Source: Akkermansia sp.
Lineage (GTDB): Bacteria > Verrucomicrobiota > Verrucomicrobiia > Verrucomicrobiales > Akkermansiaceae
DNA length: 49,448 nucleotides
Assembly (NCBI GenBank): GCA_024405435.1
Contig: JAKSOU010000014.1
Span: 1-49,448 of the forward strand
Direction of reading: 5' to 3'
The first letter of the stretch is position 1. Every line of letters starts with the position of its first letter. Positions 7,405-15,811 of this stretch are shown piece by piece. Below the pieces are notes generated by a model, which saw only the letters and a program-made list of their open reading frames with translations, was not told where the DNA came from and did no database searches. The translations under genes were made by a program, and so were the position numbers.

Positions 7405-10400
7405 CTATTTCAAATCAATTTGCTTTCCGTTGGAATCGTAATAAGTGCAGGATGTTTCCTTGCCCTGCTCATTGTACGTTATGCGAGCGATTGCATATCC
7501 ATCCCTGCTCACGCAGAGTTGACCTTTCGTATCATAGCATGCAATGCCTGCGATGTCCCTCCGATTATTATAGGTTAAAAGAAGAACGGCATAACCATCG
7601 CTACACATGCATAGATTGCCATTCGCATCGCAATATGACATTGAAGTCGTGTCGCCCCGTTCATCATAGGCGCGGCGAACGCTTGCAAACCCGCCTAAGC
7701 AAAGACAGGGCTTGCCCTGAATGTCAAAATAGGCCTCTTCCGTCAGGTTTCCGTGGCCATCATAGGTGCGGCGTACGCTTGCGTATCCGTCTTTACCTAT
7801 ACAAGGCTTGCCGCTGATGTCAAAGTAGGCCTCTTCTGTCAGGTTCCTGCGTTCATCATAAGTTTTGAGGACACTTGCAAAACCTCCCGGGGAAGGGCAT
7901 GGCTTGGCCTGAATATCAAAACAGGCCGTTCCTATCAGGTTTCCGCGCTCATCATAGGTGCAGCGGTAGCTTGCATAACCTTCCTTATGAAGGCATGGCT
8001 TCCCCTGAATGTCAAAGTAGGCCGTTTCTATCAGGTTTCCACGCCCATCATAGGTGAGGCGAAGGCTTGCAAACCCATCCTTGTGAAAGCACGGATTTCC
8101 CTGAATGTCAAAGTAGGCAGATTCTGTCAATTTTCCATGTTCATCATAGGCGCAGCGTGCGCTTGCAAAACCGTCATTGAGCATGCAGGGCTTGCCATGG
8201 ATGTCATAGTAGGCCTCGTCTACCTGATTCCCTCGTTCATCATAGGAGAAGCGAGAGCTTGCAAAACCAAACGAGCAAAGGCAAGGTTTATCCTGAACAT
8301 CAAAGTAGGCCGTTTCTATCTGGTTCCCGCGTTCATCGAAAGCACGGCGAATAATTGCATATCCCTCTTTGTGTAGGCATGGCTTGCCCTGAATGTCAAA
8401 ATAGGCCTCTTCAGTAAGGTTGCCACGTTCATCATACGAGCAACGAAGGCTTGCAATTCCTTCTTTGTGAAAGCAGGGATTGCACTGAATGTCAAAATAG
8501 GCAGCTTCTTTCAAGTTTCCGCGTTGATTATAGCTGCTGCGAATGCTTGCATACCCATTGATGCAAAGACAGGGCTTGCCATGGATGTCATAGTAGGCTA
8601 CTTCTATCAGGTTTCCGCGTTCATCAAAAGTACTGCGACAACTTGCATATCCGTCTTTGTAAAGGCAGGGCTTGCCTTCTGCGTCAAAGTAGGCTTCTTC
8701 CGTCAGGTTTCCGCAGTCGTCATAGGCGCAGCGAACACTTGCATACCCGTCTCTGAGAAGGCTGGGCTTGCCATGGATGTCATAGCAAGTCGTTTCTGTC
8801 ATGTTTCCGCGGTCGTCATAGGTGCTGCGAACTCTTGCATACCCGTCTTTGTGAAGGCAGGGCTTGCCTTCTGTGTCATAGTAGGCTTCTTCCATCCGAT
8901 AGCCACGTTCATCATAGGCGCAGCGGCCACTTGCATACCCGTCTTTGTGAAGGCAGGGCTTGCCTTCTGTGTCAAAGTAGGCTTCTCCTGTCATGTTTCC
9001 GCGTTCATCATAAGTGCGGCGAATAATTGCATATCCGTCATTATGAAGACAGAGCTTGCCTTGGATGTCATAGCAGGTTGTTTCTGTCAGGTTTCCGCGG
9101 TCGTCATAGGTGCTGCGAACTCTTGCATACCCGTCTTTGCGAAGGCAGGGCTTGCCTTGGATGTCAAAGTAGGCTTCTTCCGTCCGATTGCCGCGTTCAT
9201 CATAGGTGCAGCGGCCGCATGCAAACCCGTCTTTGTGAAGGCAGGGCTTGCCTTGGATGTCAAAATAGGCTACTTCCGTTGGGTTGCCGCGTTCATCATA
9301 GGCGCAGCGGCCTCTTGCATATCCGATATTGCAAACACAGGTCTTGCCGTGTATGTCAAAGTAGACCTCTTCTGTCAGGTTGCCGCGTTCATCGAATGTG
9401 CGGCGTATTTTTGCAAACCAGTCTTTGTGAAGACAGGGCTTGCCGTCTGCATCGAAGCAGGCCGTCTCTGTCCGGTTTCCGCGTTCATCATAGGTGTTTC
9501 GCAATCTAGCATATCCGTCTTTGTGGAAGCATGGCCTGTCATGGATGTCAAAGTAGGCTATCTCTGTCAGGTTTCCACGTTCATCATAGGAAAACCTAAT
9601 GCTTGCAAAGCTATCTTTGAGAAGGCACGGCTTTCCTTGGAGGTCAAAATAGGCCACACCTGTTATGTTTCCGCGTTCATCATAGGAGAGGCAATCGCTT
9701 GCAAAACCGTCTTTGTGAAGACAGGGCTTGCCTTGGGCGTCAAAGAAGGTCTCTTCTGTCAGGTTTCCGTGTGCATCATAGGAGCGGTGGGCGCTTGCAA
9801 AACCCTCTTTGAGAGGGCTGGGCTTGCCATGGACGTCAAAGTAGGCCTCTTCTGTCCGGTTGCCGCGCTCATCATAGGAAAGGCGCATGCTTGCATATCC
9901 GTCTTTGTGAAGGCATGGCTTGCCATGGATGTCAAAGAAGGCTTGTGACGTTCGATATCCGCTGTTATCATAAGTCATCGCGATTTCGGCCACGCCCCCG
10001 GAAATGTCGGAATGTCCCGTTCGATTTGCGTAACGCTCTTTCACGACGTTGCCATGCTCCCATTCATAAATCTCCTGGGCAACATTCTTGTATCCATGGA
10101 TGGGGGCGCCATCTTTTCCGTAATATGCAACTTTCGCCACTTGTTGCGCCCCCTTGTCGTATTCGTATTGATACCTGGCAATGCCTCTTTTGTCTGGAAG
10201 GGGATTCCCCTTTTCATCGAGATAGGTGACACTGACGGGACGCCCCAGCTCATCACGTTGATAACGGCAACCCCAGGCACCCTCCGCATTCTTGACGGGA
10301 AAATTGAATACGTTTTGATACAACTCTGTCACCACTGCGCCCCGCTTATCGCGCGTCACATTGATTCGCTCGATACGTTTGTTTTTGTCTTGGAGAGTTT

Positions 10401-11442
10401 GGGCCGTGGGAGCCACCCCAAATTTATCCATAGAGAAAGACGCCCCCGTGATTCCCACGTCTTTCACGCGCCCTTCTTCCTGTTTGGCCGCATGGAATGT
10501 AATTTTGTCATAATCCGTATCGCGAATCTGAATCGGCTTGCCATGGACATCGTAGTATGTTTGCCTGGTCACCTGGCCGTTTTCAGAGCTGTAGTCCAAG
10601 CTCATGGCCACGGGGCGGCTTTCGTGGCCGGGGTAATGGGAAGTGAGGATGGGATTCCCCGCAGAGTTGAGGTTGTCCACGCGTTTCAAGCGGTGGTGCT
10701 GCACGGTGAAGCGGTAGTGGCTTTCCATGTGTTGGATCTCCTCTGCGGTGAGGGGGTGTATACCCTGCGGTAGGTTGTTGAACTCCACATAATCGGCATA
10801 GTAGCTGTAGTGCGGCGTGTAGTAGTCCCAGGCGTACCAGCCCGCGTAGGCAGCCAGGGCGGCGGCAACGGTGGACAGGGCGCCGATGCAGCGCCGGCGG
10901 AATCTCTGCGCCCGCTCCCACCAGTCCCAGAGCTCGTCCGGTTCCAGCTGCAGCATCTTGGCGGCCACATCGCTGAACACGCGCTCCTCCCCCTTGTCGG
11001 AAACGTCTGCCGCCAGCAGCCCCAGCTCCCGCACAGCGGGCGGCATGCATTCATGGGAACTTGGCCCGCCCTTCTCCCGCAAGAGCACGGGAATGACGTA
11101 GTTCCTGTTCTCCCCGTCAAGTTTCAAGAACTCCCGCACCTCGGCGTCAATCCAGTTCTTGCCATCTTGGTTGGGCTTGGCGGAGTTCTCCGAGCAGACG
11201 ACAATCAGATGGCGGGAAAGGCTCAGGCCATGCTTGATGCCTGCGTTGAGCACATCCACGCCCAGGTCCGTCTTGTCCCTGTAGATGGGGCGCAGCGCCT
11301 TGGGCTTGTCGGGGTACATCTTGCAGAGCCTGGTGGGCAGTTTGAACCCCATCAGGAAATGCTGCAGGCGCTTGGCGAAAGCCTCGTCCCTGCGGCTGTA
11401 GCTGATGAATGCGAAATACTTGAAATAACGGGGAGCTGTCAT
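7405..11442 (-). CDS. TIR-transmembrane-repeat protein 2 (26 repeats)
   Basis: 1345 residues, same plan as its downstream paralogue: TIR domain (about 8-122, with Glu101 in WIDAEVREFL), transmembrane segment near 186-206, degenerate YD repeats to 490, then 26 units of the 32-residue repeat (491-1322) and a 23-residue terminal part unit. The N-terminal 490 residues are nearly identical to the paralogue except for a short patch around 340-360, whereas the arrays differ in number and sequence. The last units (from YDERGDTTS on) are strongly diverged, perhaps a cap. 24 of 26 units keep the Cys. ATG 11442 follows GGGTGAGAC. Function is not known; a membrane sensor with a TIR output is the simplest reading. 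Confidence 0.85.
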   Translation of the reverse strand: MTAPRYFKYFAFISYSRRDEAFAKRLQHFLMGFKLPTRLCKMYPDKPKALRPIYRDKTDLGVDVLNAGIKHGLSLSRHLIVVCSENSAKPNQDGKNWIDAEVREFLKLDGENRNYVIPVLLREKGGPSSHECMPPAVRELGLLAADVSDKGEERVFSDVAAKMLQLEPDELWDWWERAQRFRRRCIGALSTVAAALAAYAGWYAWDYYTPHYSYYADYVEFNNLPQGIHPLTAEEIQHMESHYRFTVQHHRLKRVDNLNSAGNPILTSHYPGHESRPVAMSLDYSSENGQVTRQTYYDVHGKPIQIRDTDYDKITFHAAKQEEGRVKDVGITGASFSMDKFGVAPTAQTLQDKNKRIERINVTRDKRGAVVTELYQNVFNFPVKNAEGAWGCRYQRDELGRPVSVTYLDEKGNPLPDKRGIARYQYEYDKGAQQVAKVAYYGKDGAPIHGYKNVAQEIYEWEHGNVVKERYANRTGHSDISGGVAEIAMTYDNSGYRTSQAFFDIHGKPCLHKDGYASMRLSYDERGNRTEEAYFDVHGKPSPLKEGFASAHRSYDAHGNLTEETFFDAQGKPCLHKDGFASDCLSYDERGNITGVAYFDLQGKPCLLKDSFASIRFSYDERGNLTEIAYFDIHDRPCFHKDGYARLRNTYDERGNRTETACFDADGKPCLHKDWFAKIRRTFDERGNLTEEVYFDIHGKTCVCNIGYARGRCAYDERGNPTEVAYFDIQGKPCLHKDGFACGRCTYDERGNRTEEAYFDIQGKPCLRKDGYARVRSTYDDRGNLTETTCYDIQGKLCLHNDGYAIIRRTYDERGNMTGEAYFDTEGKPCLHKDGYASGRCAYDERGYRMEEAYYDTEGKPCLHKDGYARVRSTYDDRGNMTETTCYDIHGKPSLLRDGYASVRCAYDDCGNLTEEAYFDAEGKPCLYKDGYASCRSTFDERGNLIEVAYYDIHGKPCLCINGYASIRSSYNQRGNLKEAAYFDIQCNPCFHKEGIASLRCSYDERGNLTEEAYFDIQGKPCLHKEGYAIIRRAFDERGNQIETAYFDVQDKPCLCSFGFASSRFSYDERGNQVDEAYYDIHGKPCMLNDGFASARCAYDEHGKLTESAYFDIQGNPCFHKDGFASLRLTYDGRGNLIETAYFDIQGKPCLHKEGYASYRCTYDERGNLIGTACFDIQAKPCPSPGGFASVLKTYDERRNLTEEAYFDISGKPCIGKDGYASVRRTYDGHGNLTEEAYFDIQGKPCLCLGGFASVRRAYDERGDTTSMSYCDANGNLCMCSDGYAVLLLTYNNRRDIAGIACYDTKGQLCVSRDGYAIARITYNEQGKETSCTYYDSNGKQIDLK
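7477..9972 (-). repeat. 96-bp tandem coding repeat array (26 units)
   Basis: 26 units of exactly 96 bp encode residues 491-1322 of TIR protein 2. Units 9-10 and 12-13 resemble each other (ending in ARVRST then YDDRGN with TETTCYDI), which suggests an older three-unit (288 bp) duplication. Confidence 0.93.
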
Positions 11443-11451
11443 GTCTCACCC

Positions 11452-11481
11452 AGTGTACCACCACATCATGCCCAATGGCAA
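11452..11481 (-). promoter_or_regulatory. Probable promoter of TIR gene 2
   Basis: TTGCCA (11476-11481) and TACACT (11452-11457), 18 bp spacing; the -10 box ends 9 bp before ATG 11442. Confidence 0.4.
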
Positions 11482-11530
11482 GGAAAAGCCCCCGCACCCT
11501 GCCCTCCCTGCCCTCCAAAATTCGCAAATC

Positions 11531-11594
11531 CCCGCGCGGCGAACGCCGCGCCGAACTTCCCAAATTGTCAATCGTCAATTGTAGATTGTAAATT
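11531..11594. repeat. Direct repeat, left copy (GC palindrome plus AT-rich tail)
   Basis: A GC palindrome (GCGCGGC gaac GCCGCGC) is followed by GAACTT and an AT-rich run of short ATTGT/AAATC units ending AATTGTAGATTGTAAATT. A matching copy in the same orientation lies at 12999-13060, so the two flank the PA14-like gene. Confidence 0.6.
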
Positions 11595-11634
11595 CCCTGT
11601 AACACTTTTGTAACACTTCGCGGTCAATTACCGC

Positions 11635-11663
11635 TTGCGCCGCGCCTCCTTTGGTGCTAGCAT
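11635..11663 (+). promoter_or_regulatory. Promoter of the PA14-like gene
   Basis: TTGCGC (11635-11640) and TAGCAT (11658-11663), 17 bp spacing, 10 bp before ATG 11674; predicted leader about 3 nt. Confidence 0.5.
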
Positions 11664-11673
11664 GAGTGCAACC

Positions 11674-12936
11674 ATGGCGCTCCACATCCAAATGTCAGAA
11701 GAGGCGGAAGCCGAGCTCAGGAAGGCGGCTACGCGCAACAAACTGTCCTCCACGGCGGCGGGAATCCTGTTCCTGGTGCTCGGCGGGCTCATCCTGTTTT
11801 TCACGGTCATCCTCATCGCGGGTCCTTCCGACCCGGAGTTCCTGACCTACACGCCGCCGGCGGAGGACGCACCGCCCACGCCGCAGCCCACCACGCAGGA
11901 CCTTACCTCCAAGCCCGCATCATCCTCGCATGACGTGGCGCCGTCCGTCATCGTGGCGGTGGGTGCCGCGCCCGTGCAGATGGCCCAGGTGGAGATACCC
12001 GTGGACGATTCGTCCGACGGCACCGGGCTGGAGCTCGGCGTGGGCCTGGGTACCGGCGGCCTGGGCTCCGGATTGGGCAGCGGCGGCAACGGCCTGGGCG
12101 ACGGCAAGGGCGGCGGCTCCGCGCTGGAGGGCACGTTCTACGACTTCAAGCAGACCCGCCAGGGCTCGCCCACCGGAATCTCCGGCCCCGCCCAGATGAA
12201 GTGCATGGAAATCATCTACGATTTCATGAAGAACAACTGGAACCCCGGCGCGCTCTCCAAATACTACCAGTCCCCCACCAAGCTCTACATCTCCAACTTC
12301 TACGCCCCGCAGGTGAAATCCGAATACGCGCCGGAGGCCTTCAACTGCTCCGACAAGGTGCAGCCCGCCGACTGGTGCGCCATCTACCGCGGCAAGGTGA
12401 AGGCCCCCAAGAGCGGCACCTTCCGCTTCATGTCCGTGTGCGACGAGACCATGCTTGTGCGCTTCAACAACCAGCTGGTGCTGGAATCCGGCTACCGCAT
12501 CCCCTCCGGCTTCCCGGAAGGCAAGATCCAGGGCAACGATTCCCCGGAGGGCAAGCAGTACAAGCAGGCCATCCGCGACGGCAAGCAGAAAAACCACCCC
12601 GGCTACGAGTACTTCGAGTACAAGGAGCTTCCCACCTACAACCGAGAGGTCGGCGGCCTCACCTGCGGCACCCCCTTCAAGGTGGAGGAGGGCAAGAGCT
12701 ATCCCATCGAAATCCTCATCAGCGACACCGGCGGCGCCTTCGGTTTCTTCCTCTGCATCCAGGATATCACCAACGGCAAGGAGAAACCCGCCAAGCCGGA
12801 CCTCTTCCGTACCAACTTCTCCGCTCCCAACAAGGAGGTCATCAAGCAGACCATCCCTGCCCAGTACATCAAGGAGAGCTCCGGCGAATACCTGGAGTAC
12901 AACGAGGATTCCCCCATCTGGGTCGCCGTGCCGTAA
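11674..12936 (+). CDS. Membrane-anchored PA14-like domain protein
   Basis: 420 residues. A cytosolic N-terminus is followed by one transmembrane segment (about 27-50, TAAGILFLVLGGLILFFTVI), a Pro/Thr/Ser linker, a Gly-rich stretch (LGVGLGTGGLGSGLGSGG), then GTFYDFKQTRQGSPTG and a beta-rich domain with WCAIYRGKVKAPKSGTFRF and ETMLVRFNNQLVLESGY. These last motifs match the PA14 fold, often carbohydrate-binding. I recall similar multi-copy proteins in Akkermansia; their function is unknown. ATG 11674 is chosen because the -10 box covers the upstream ATG at 11662. A strong terminator follows. The gene stands alone, divergent from the TIR genes and convergent with the C66 peptidases, between direct repeats. 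Confidence 0.75.
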   Translation: MALHIQMSEEAEAELRKAATRNKLSSTAAGILFLVLGGLILFFTVILIAGPSDPEFLTYTPPAEDAPPTPQPTTQDLTSKPASSSHDVAPSVIVAVGAAPVQMAQVEIPVDDSSDGTGLELGVGLGTGGLGSGLGSGGNGLGDGKGGGSALEGTFYDFKQTRQGSPTGISGPAQMKCMEIIYDFMKNNWNPGALSKYYQSPTKLYISNFYAPQVKSEYAPEAFNCSDKVQPADWCAIYRGKVKAPKSGTFRFMSVCDETMLVRFNNQLVLESGYRIPSGFPEGKIQGNDSPEGKQYKQAIRDGKQKNHPGYEYFEYKELPTYNREVGGLTCGTPFKVEEGKSYPIEILISDTGGAFGFFLCIQDITNGKEKPAKPDLFRTNFSAPNKEVIKQTIPAQYIKESSGEYLEYNEDSPIWVAVP

Positions 12937-12957
12937 ACGGCACCCGCACCCACCCCA

Positions 12958-12996
12958 CAACAAGGCCCAGCCGGAACGGCTGGGCCTTGTTGTTCA
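12958..12996 (+). terminator. Rho-independent terminator after the PA14-like gene
   Basis: A perfect 15-bp stem (12958-12972 with 12978-12992, containing GGCCCAGCC/GGCTGGGCC) with loop GGAAC. The stem ends are A/T-rich on both sides, so it may also stop leftward transcripts from the peptidase gene. Confidence 0.85.
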
Positions 12997-12998
12997 AT

Positions 12999-13060
12999 CC
13001 CCGCGCGCGCAGCGCGCCTAACTTAACAAATTGTAAATCGTAAATTGTAGATTGTAAATT
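12999..13060. repeat. Direct repeat, right copy (GC palindrome plus AT-rich tail)
   Basis: GCGCGC/GCGCGC palindrome, then TAACTT and an AT-rich run ending AATTGTAGATTGTAAATT, as in 11531-11594. It overlaps the stop codon of the first C66 peptidase gene. Confidence 0.6.
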
Positions 13061-15065
13061 AGCCTTTTTGGCGTCTTGCCGCAAGGGCGGCAAGCGCCAG
13101 CAAGGCCAATGTGCCCGTGGCGGGTTCCGGGACCGGGGGTGCCGCCTGATACAAGCCCACATTCAAGGTGGCGTTCATGACTATGGCGCAGCCGTCACTG
13201 CCGTAAAACTCTATGTCTTGGATTGTAATCGCCGCTTGAATCCTGTTGGCCACAATGTTCGCTTCCTCCGAGTTGAGCTCAAAGCGGGTCCTGAGCTCCA
13301 GCTCATCGAGATGCGGCTGATAACTCATCGATAAAAGCGGGCTGACGCTGCTCAACCCATCCAAGAAGTAGACTTGGTTCAGGGTGACCGTAAAGTTGGT
13401 GTCCAAGGCATCGGCCAAGTCATTCACATGGGCACTGTTTTCCAAGAGGCTGGAACCCAGGACGAACACAATCTCATCCGGGTTCAAGGTGACGCCCTTG
13501 TTGCTCATTACAATGGTGGAATACTTGCCGGAACCCCACCCATAGCTCGTTTCGGTGGCTTGGCTATGCCAGGAATTCGGTATGTCGTCTATGCTGAACT
13601 CCATGGTGCCGCCTTCCACGACCAGTTCATCCGTGTAGGTTTGCCTGCCGGGGGAGTTGCCCACGACGAGGGTGCCGCCTGTCTCCATCTTCACCTTGCC
13701 GAACGTGCCAGAGCCCTTCAGCACGCCGCCATCTTCAATTTCGCACTGGGTGAAAAGCTGCGCGCCGCTGCTGCGCTTCATCTCGGCAACGCCTCCATCG
13801 CTGAGTGTCAACGTGCCGGCGGTGCCATCGCTCACCAGGCGCCCCTTCCCGGAAACCGCAACATCGCCCAGGCTGCCGTGGTTGACCACATCGCCCTCCC
13901 GAACATCCAAGTTCGCAGAGGTGGCGCCTTCCTGGCCTGTGGGCGTCTGCTGGATTTCGAGTGTTCCCGCGCCTGTCTTGACCAGCGTGTTGTTGCCGGT
14001 TACCTGGCCCACAACCAGCTTGGAGCCGGCCTTCACATCAAGCGTGTTGGTGCCGGCGCCATTCACGCACAGCCTCTCAGCCGTGTGTACACCCTCCACG
14101 GTCAGCAGGCGGTTCTGCGTTCCGCGGCTGCCGTCAAAGATGATATCCTTCACCTCCTGAGTTCCCTCAGTAAGCGTGTACCCCATACTACCCTCAACAG
14201 ACTGCTTCATGATGATATTGCCGCTCTCTTCGTCAAGAATGTTGAAGTAGTGGTAGTCGTTGCTCAACCTTGAGTTCAGCACAGTAAATGACCACGCCTT
14301 ATAATATACAACATTGAATTCGTTTTTTGCGGCTAGCGTTTCGTAACCTTCAAAATAGGATAGCAGTACGGGAACCTGTTTGAGGGTTGTCGGGTCATGG
14401 TCGGAATCCGAAAGGTATAAATTGGTGATGACCTGCTTAGAATCATCGTAGTCCACTCCCCAAAGAGTGACTGAGTGGCCGTCTGACGAACCGTCGAACC
14501 CCCATGTAAGCTCTACGCCATATCCGTTGCTAATGTATGAGACGAGCGTTCTACTGAATACTTTAGCATTTTGTAACTCGTCCAGCTCGAAAACTTTAAG
14601 GTCCACATCGCGTACACCTGGATTATATCCGAGGTCCGTAACTAGGGATTTGGAATAATAGCCTCCCCCGCTATCTTGCATTGGGTTGCGCAGCGGTGCA
14701 TTGCCGTATGTACCATCTAGCCACCAGTGGAGTCCCAGTTCCGCGTGCCCGCCCACGTTTGCAAAGGTATCCCTGTATTCGTCCCAAATGGTTGGTAGGT
14801 CTTTGGGTGCCTCAATTTGGTAGTCCTGTTGCTCTTGCCACCAAGCAACAAGATTGCTACTGGCTGCGGCCCAGCACAGATAATTGTCATCTCGGGTGCC
14901 ACGCTCCTTTTCAGCATCGAACCAGCCCTCTGCTGTTCTATAATCGTTTTGGTCTTTAAGGGTGATGCCTGTTACCCAATAGGTTTTAGTCTCCGCTTTC
15001 GCGGCATGGGGCATCATCGGCATTAGCGCGGCTGCCAAGGCAAGGAGTGTTAGTGTCTTTTTCAT
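13059..15065 (-). CDS. IdeS/Mac-like (C66) cysteine peptidase A with PEP-CTERM tail
   Basis: 668 residues: signal peptide (1-24), peptidase domain (about 28-290), beta-rich autotransporter-like stalk (about 330-510), C-terminal region, PEP-CTERM tail (VPEPATGTLALLALAALAAR). The peptidase domain follows streptococcal IdeS: EGWFDAEK, then LCWAAASSNLVAWW (IdeS LCGAATAGNMLHWW), then GHSVTLWGVDYD and YLSDSDHD. The implied catalytic residues are K53, C64, H197, D220 and D222, spaced almost as in IdeS (K84, C94, H262, D284, D286). IdeS cleaves the IgG hinge; the substrate here is unknown. PEP-CTERM implies exosortase processing and surface display. ATG 15065 begins the signal peptide. A paralogue lies upstream. 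Family call is from remembered motifs. Confidence 0.85.
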   Translation of the reverse strand: MKKTLTLLALAAALMPMMPHAAKAETKTYWVTGITLKDQNDYRTAEGWFDAEKERGTRDDNYLCWAAASSNLVAWWQEQQDYQIEAPKDLPTIWDEYRDTFANVGGHAELGLHWWLDGTYGNAPLRNPMQDSGGGYYSKSLVTDLGYNPGVRDVDLKVFELDELQNAKVFSRTLVSYISNGYGVELTWGFDGSSDGHSVTLWGVDYDDSKQVITNLYLSDSDHDPTTLKQVPVLLSYFEGYETLAAKNEFNVVYYKAWSFTVLNSRLSNDYHYFNILDEESGNIIMKQSVEGSMGYTLTEGTQEVKDIIFDGSRGTQNRLLTVEGVHTAERLCVNGAGTNTLDVKAGSKLVVGQVTGNNTLVKTGAGTLEIQQTPTGQEGATSANLDVREGDVVNHGSLGDVAVSGKGRLVSDGTAGTLTLSDGGVAEMKRSSGAQLFTQCEIEDGGVLKGSGTFGKVKMETGGTLVVGNSPGRQTYTDELVVEGGTMEFSIDDIPNSWHSQATETSYGWGSGKYSTIVMSNKGVTLNPDEIVFVLGSSLLENSAHVNDLADALDTNFTVTLNQVYFLDGLSSVSPLLSMSYQPHLDELELRTRFELNSEEANIVANRIQAAITIQDIEFYGSDGCAIVMNATLNVGLYQAAPPVPEPATGTLALLALAALAARRQKG

Positions 15066-15116
15066 TGCTGTGTGAAGGCTCGGCGCCCCATACGGGCGCA
15101 CACAGTTTGATTCTTC

Positions 15117-15145
15117 ATTCTACCATCCCTCCCATACAGGTGCAA
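15117..15145 (-). promoter_or_regulatory. Promoter of C66 peptidase gene A
   Basis: TTGCAC (15140-15145) and TAGAAT (15117-15122), 17 bp spacing; leader about 45 nt. The sequence from -35 to beyond -10 is nearly the same before gene B, so both genes should respond alike. Confidence 0.65.
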
Positions 15146-15170
15146 GAATGAAACGCGGAGGTTTTGCGGA

Positions 15171-15785
15171 ATGTTGGTGCAATGATGGGTGCGAACGGGT
15201 GCATGAGAGCTGCAATCCTTGGTGTGAATCCACCCCGCACCCGTCTTCGCGCGTAGCGCTACGCCGAGGCAAGCAAGGCGGGGTTCCGTTAATGTTAATG
15301 CGGAGGGGGACACACCCCACGCTCCCGCGTGGGGCTAAATTTGAGTTCGCCACCTGGGTGGCTCCATTATAGCGCGCCAGATGGCGCGAAGCGAAATGTT
15401 TCATCTGGCAGACTGCCAGATGAAACTTGTCATTCACCGCGCCGAACGGCGCGGCTAACTTGGAGCCATTTCAATGGCGAACTCAAATTTAGCCCACGGC
15501 GGGAAAGCTGCCGACGGCGGTAAGGCAGCTTGGACAAACCGCACAGCGGTTTGCCCCGAAGGGGTGAGGTGCCGTGGGGCGGCACCGAATCAACCTTGGG
15601 GGGAAACCACGTTGGTACGTCTCGGCACAGAAAGCGCCCGACGGCCCCCGAAGGGGCGCGCCGCTTGCGGCGCGGTAAGGGCGATTAGCCAGCCACGTAT
15701 GTGGCTGCCCGCAGGGCGAACCGCCGTGAGGCGGCGGTGAGGCAACCCCGCCTCCGTGCAGGGTGGATTAGCGCCAACGCCCGCC
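15171..15785. repeat. Multi-hairpin palindromic element, copy 1
   Basis: This gene-free stretch is made of nested inverted repeats. At the centre is GTTTCATCTGGCA-gac-TGCCAGATGAAAC (15398-15426), flanked by local hairpins GCGCGCC/GGCGCG and CCGCGCC/GGCGCGG, then by a perfect 21-bp inverted repeat (15332-15352 with 15475-15495). More hairpins follow to the right: GTGCC/GGCAC, CCCCGAAGGGG, CGCGCCGC/GCGGCGCG, CAGCCAC/GTGGCTG, ACCGCC/GGCGGT. The core is inverted relative to copies 2 and 3. Outer limits are approximate. It lies between peptidase genes B and A, upstream of A's promoter. Confidence 0.75.
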
Positions 15786-15811
15786 AACCAACCACACCTA
15801 TTCGCGCCAAT

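Noticed and set aside
8467..9948. 493-residue plus-strand reading frame antisense to the TIR 2 repeats
   Set aside because: It is the mirror of the 96-bp array: an open frame repeated 15 times by periodicity, with no start signals or known domain. Similar frames at 4004-4663 and 5348-6025 have the same cause.
3779..9972. Possible CRISPR arrays
   Set aside because: The 96-bp periodic units are coding in one frame, vary internally and have no repeat-spacer structure; no cas genes are present.
12937..13058. Second small gene between the PA14-like and peptidase genes
   Set aside because: The stretch is fully explained by a terminator and the direct-repeat copy.
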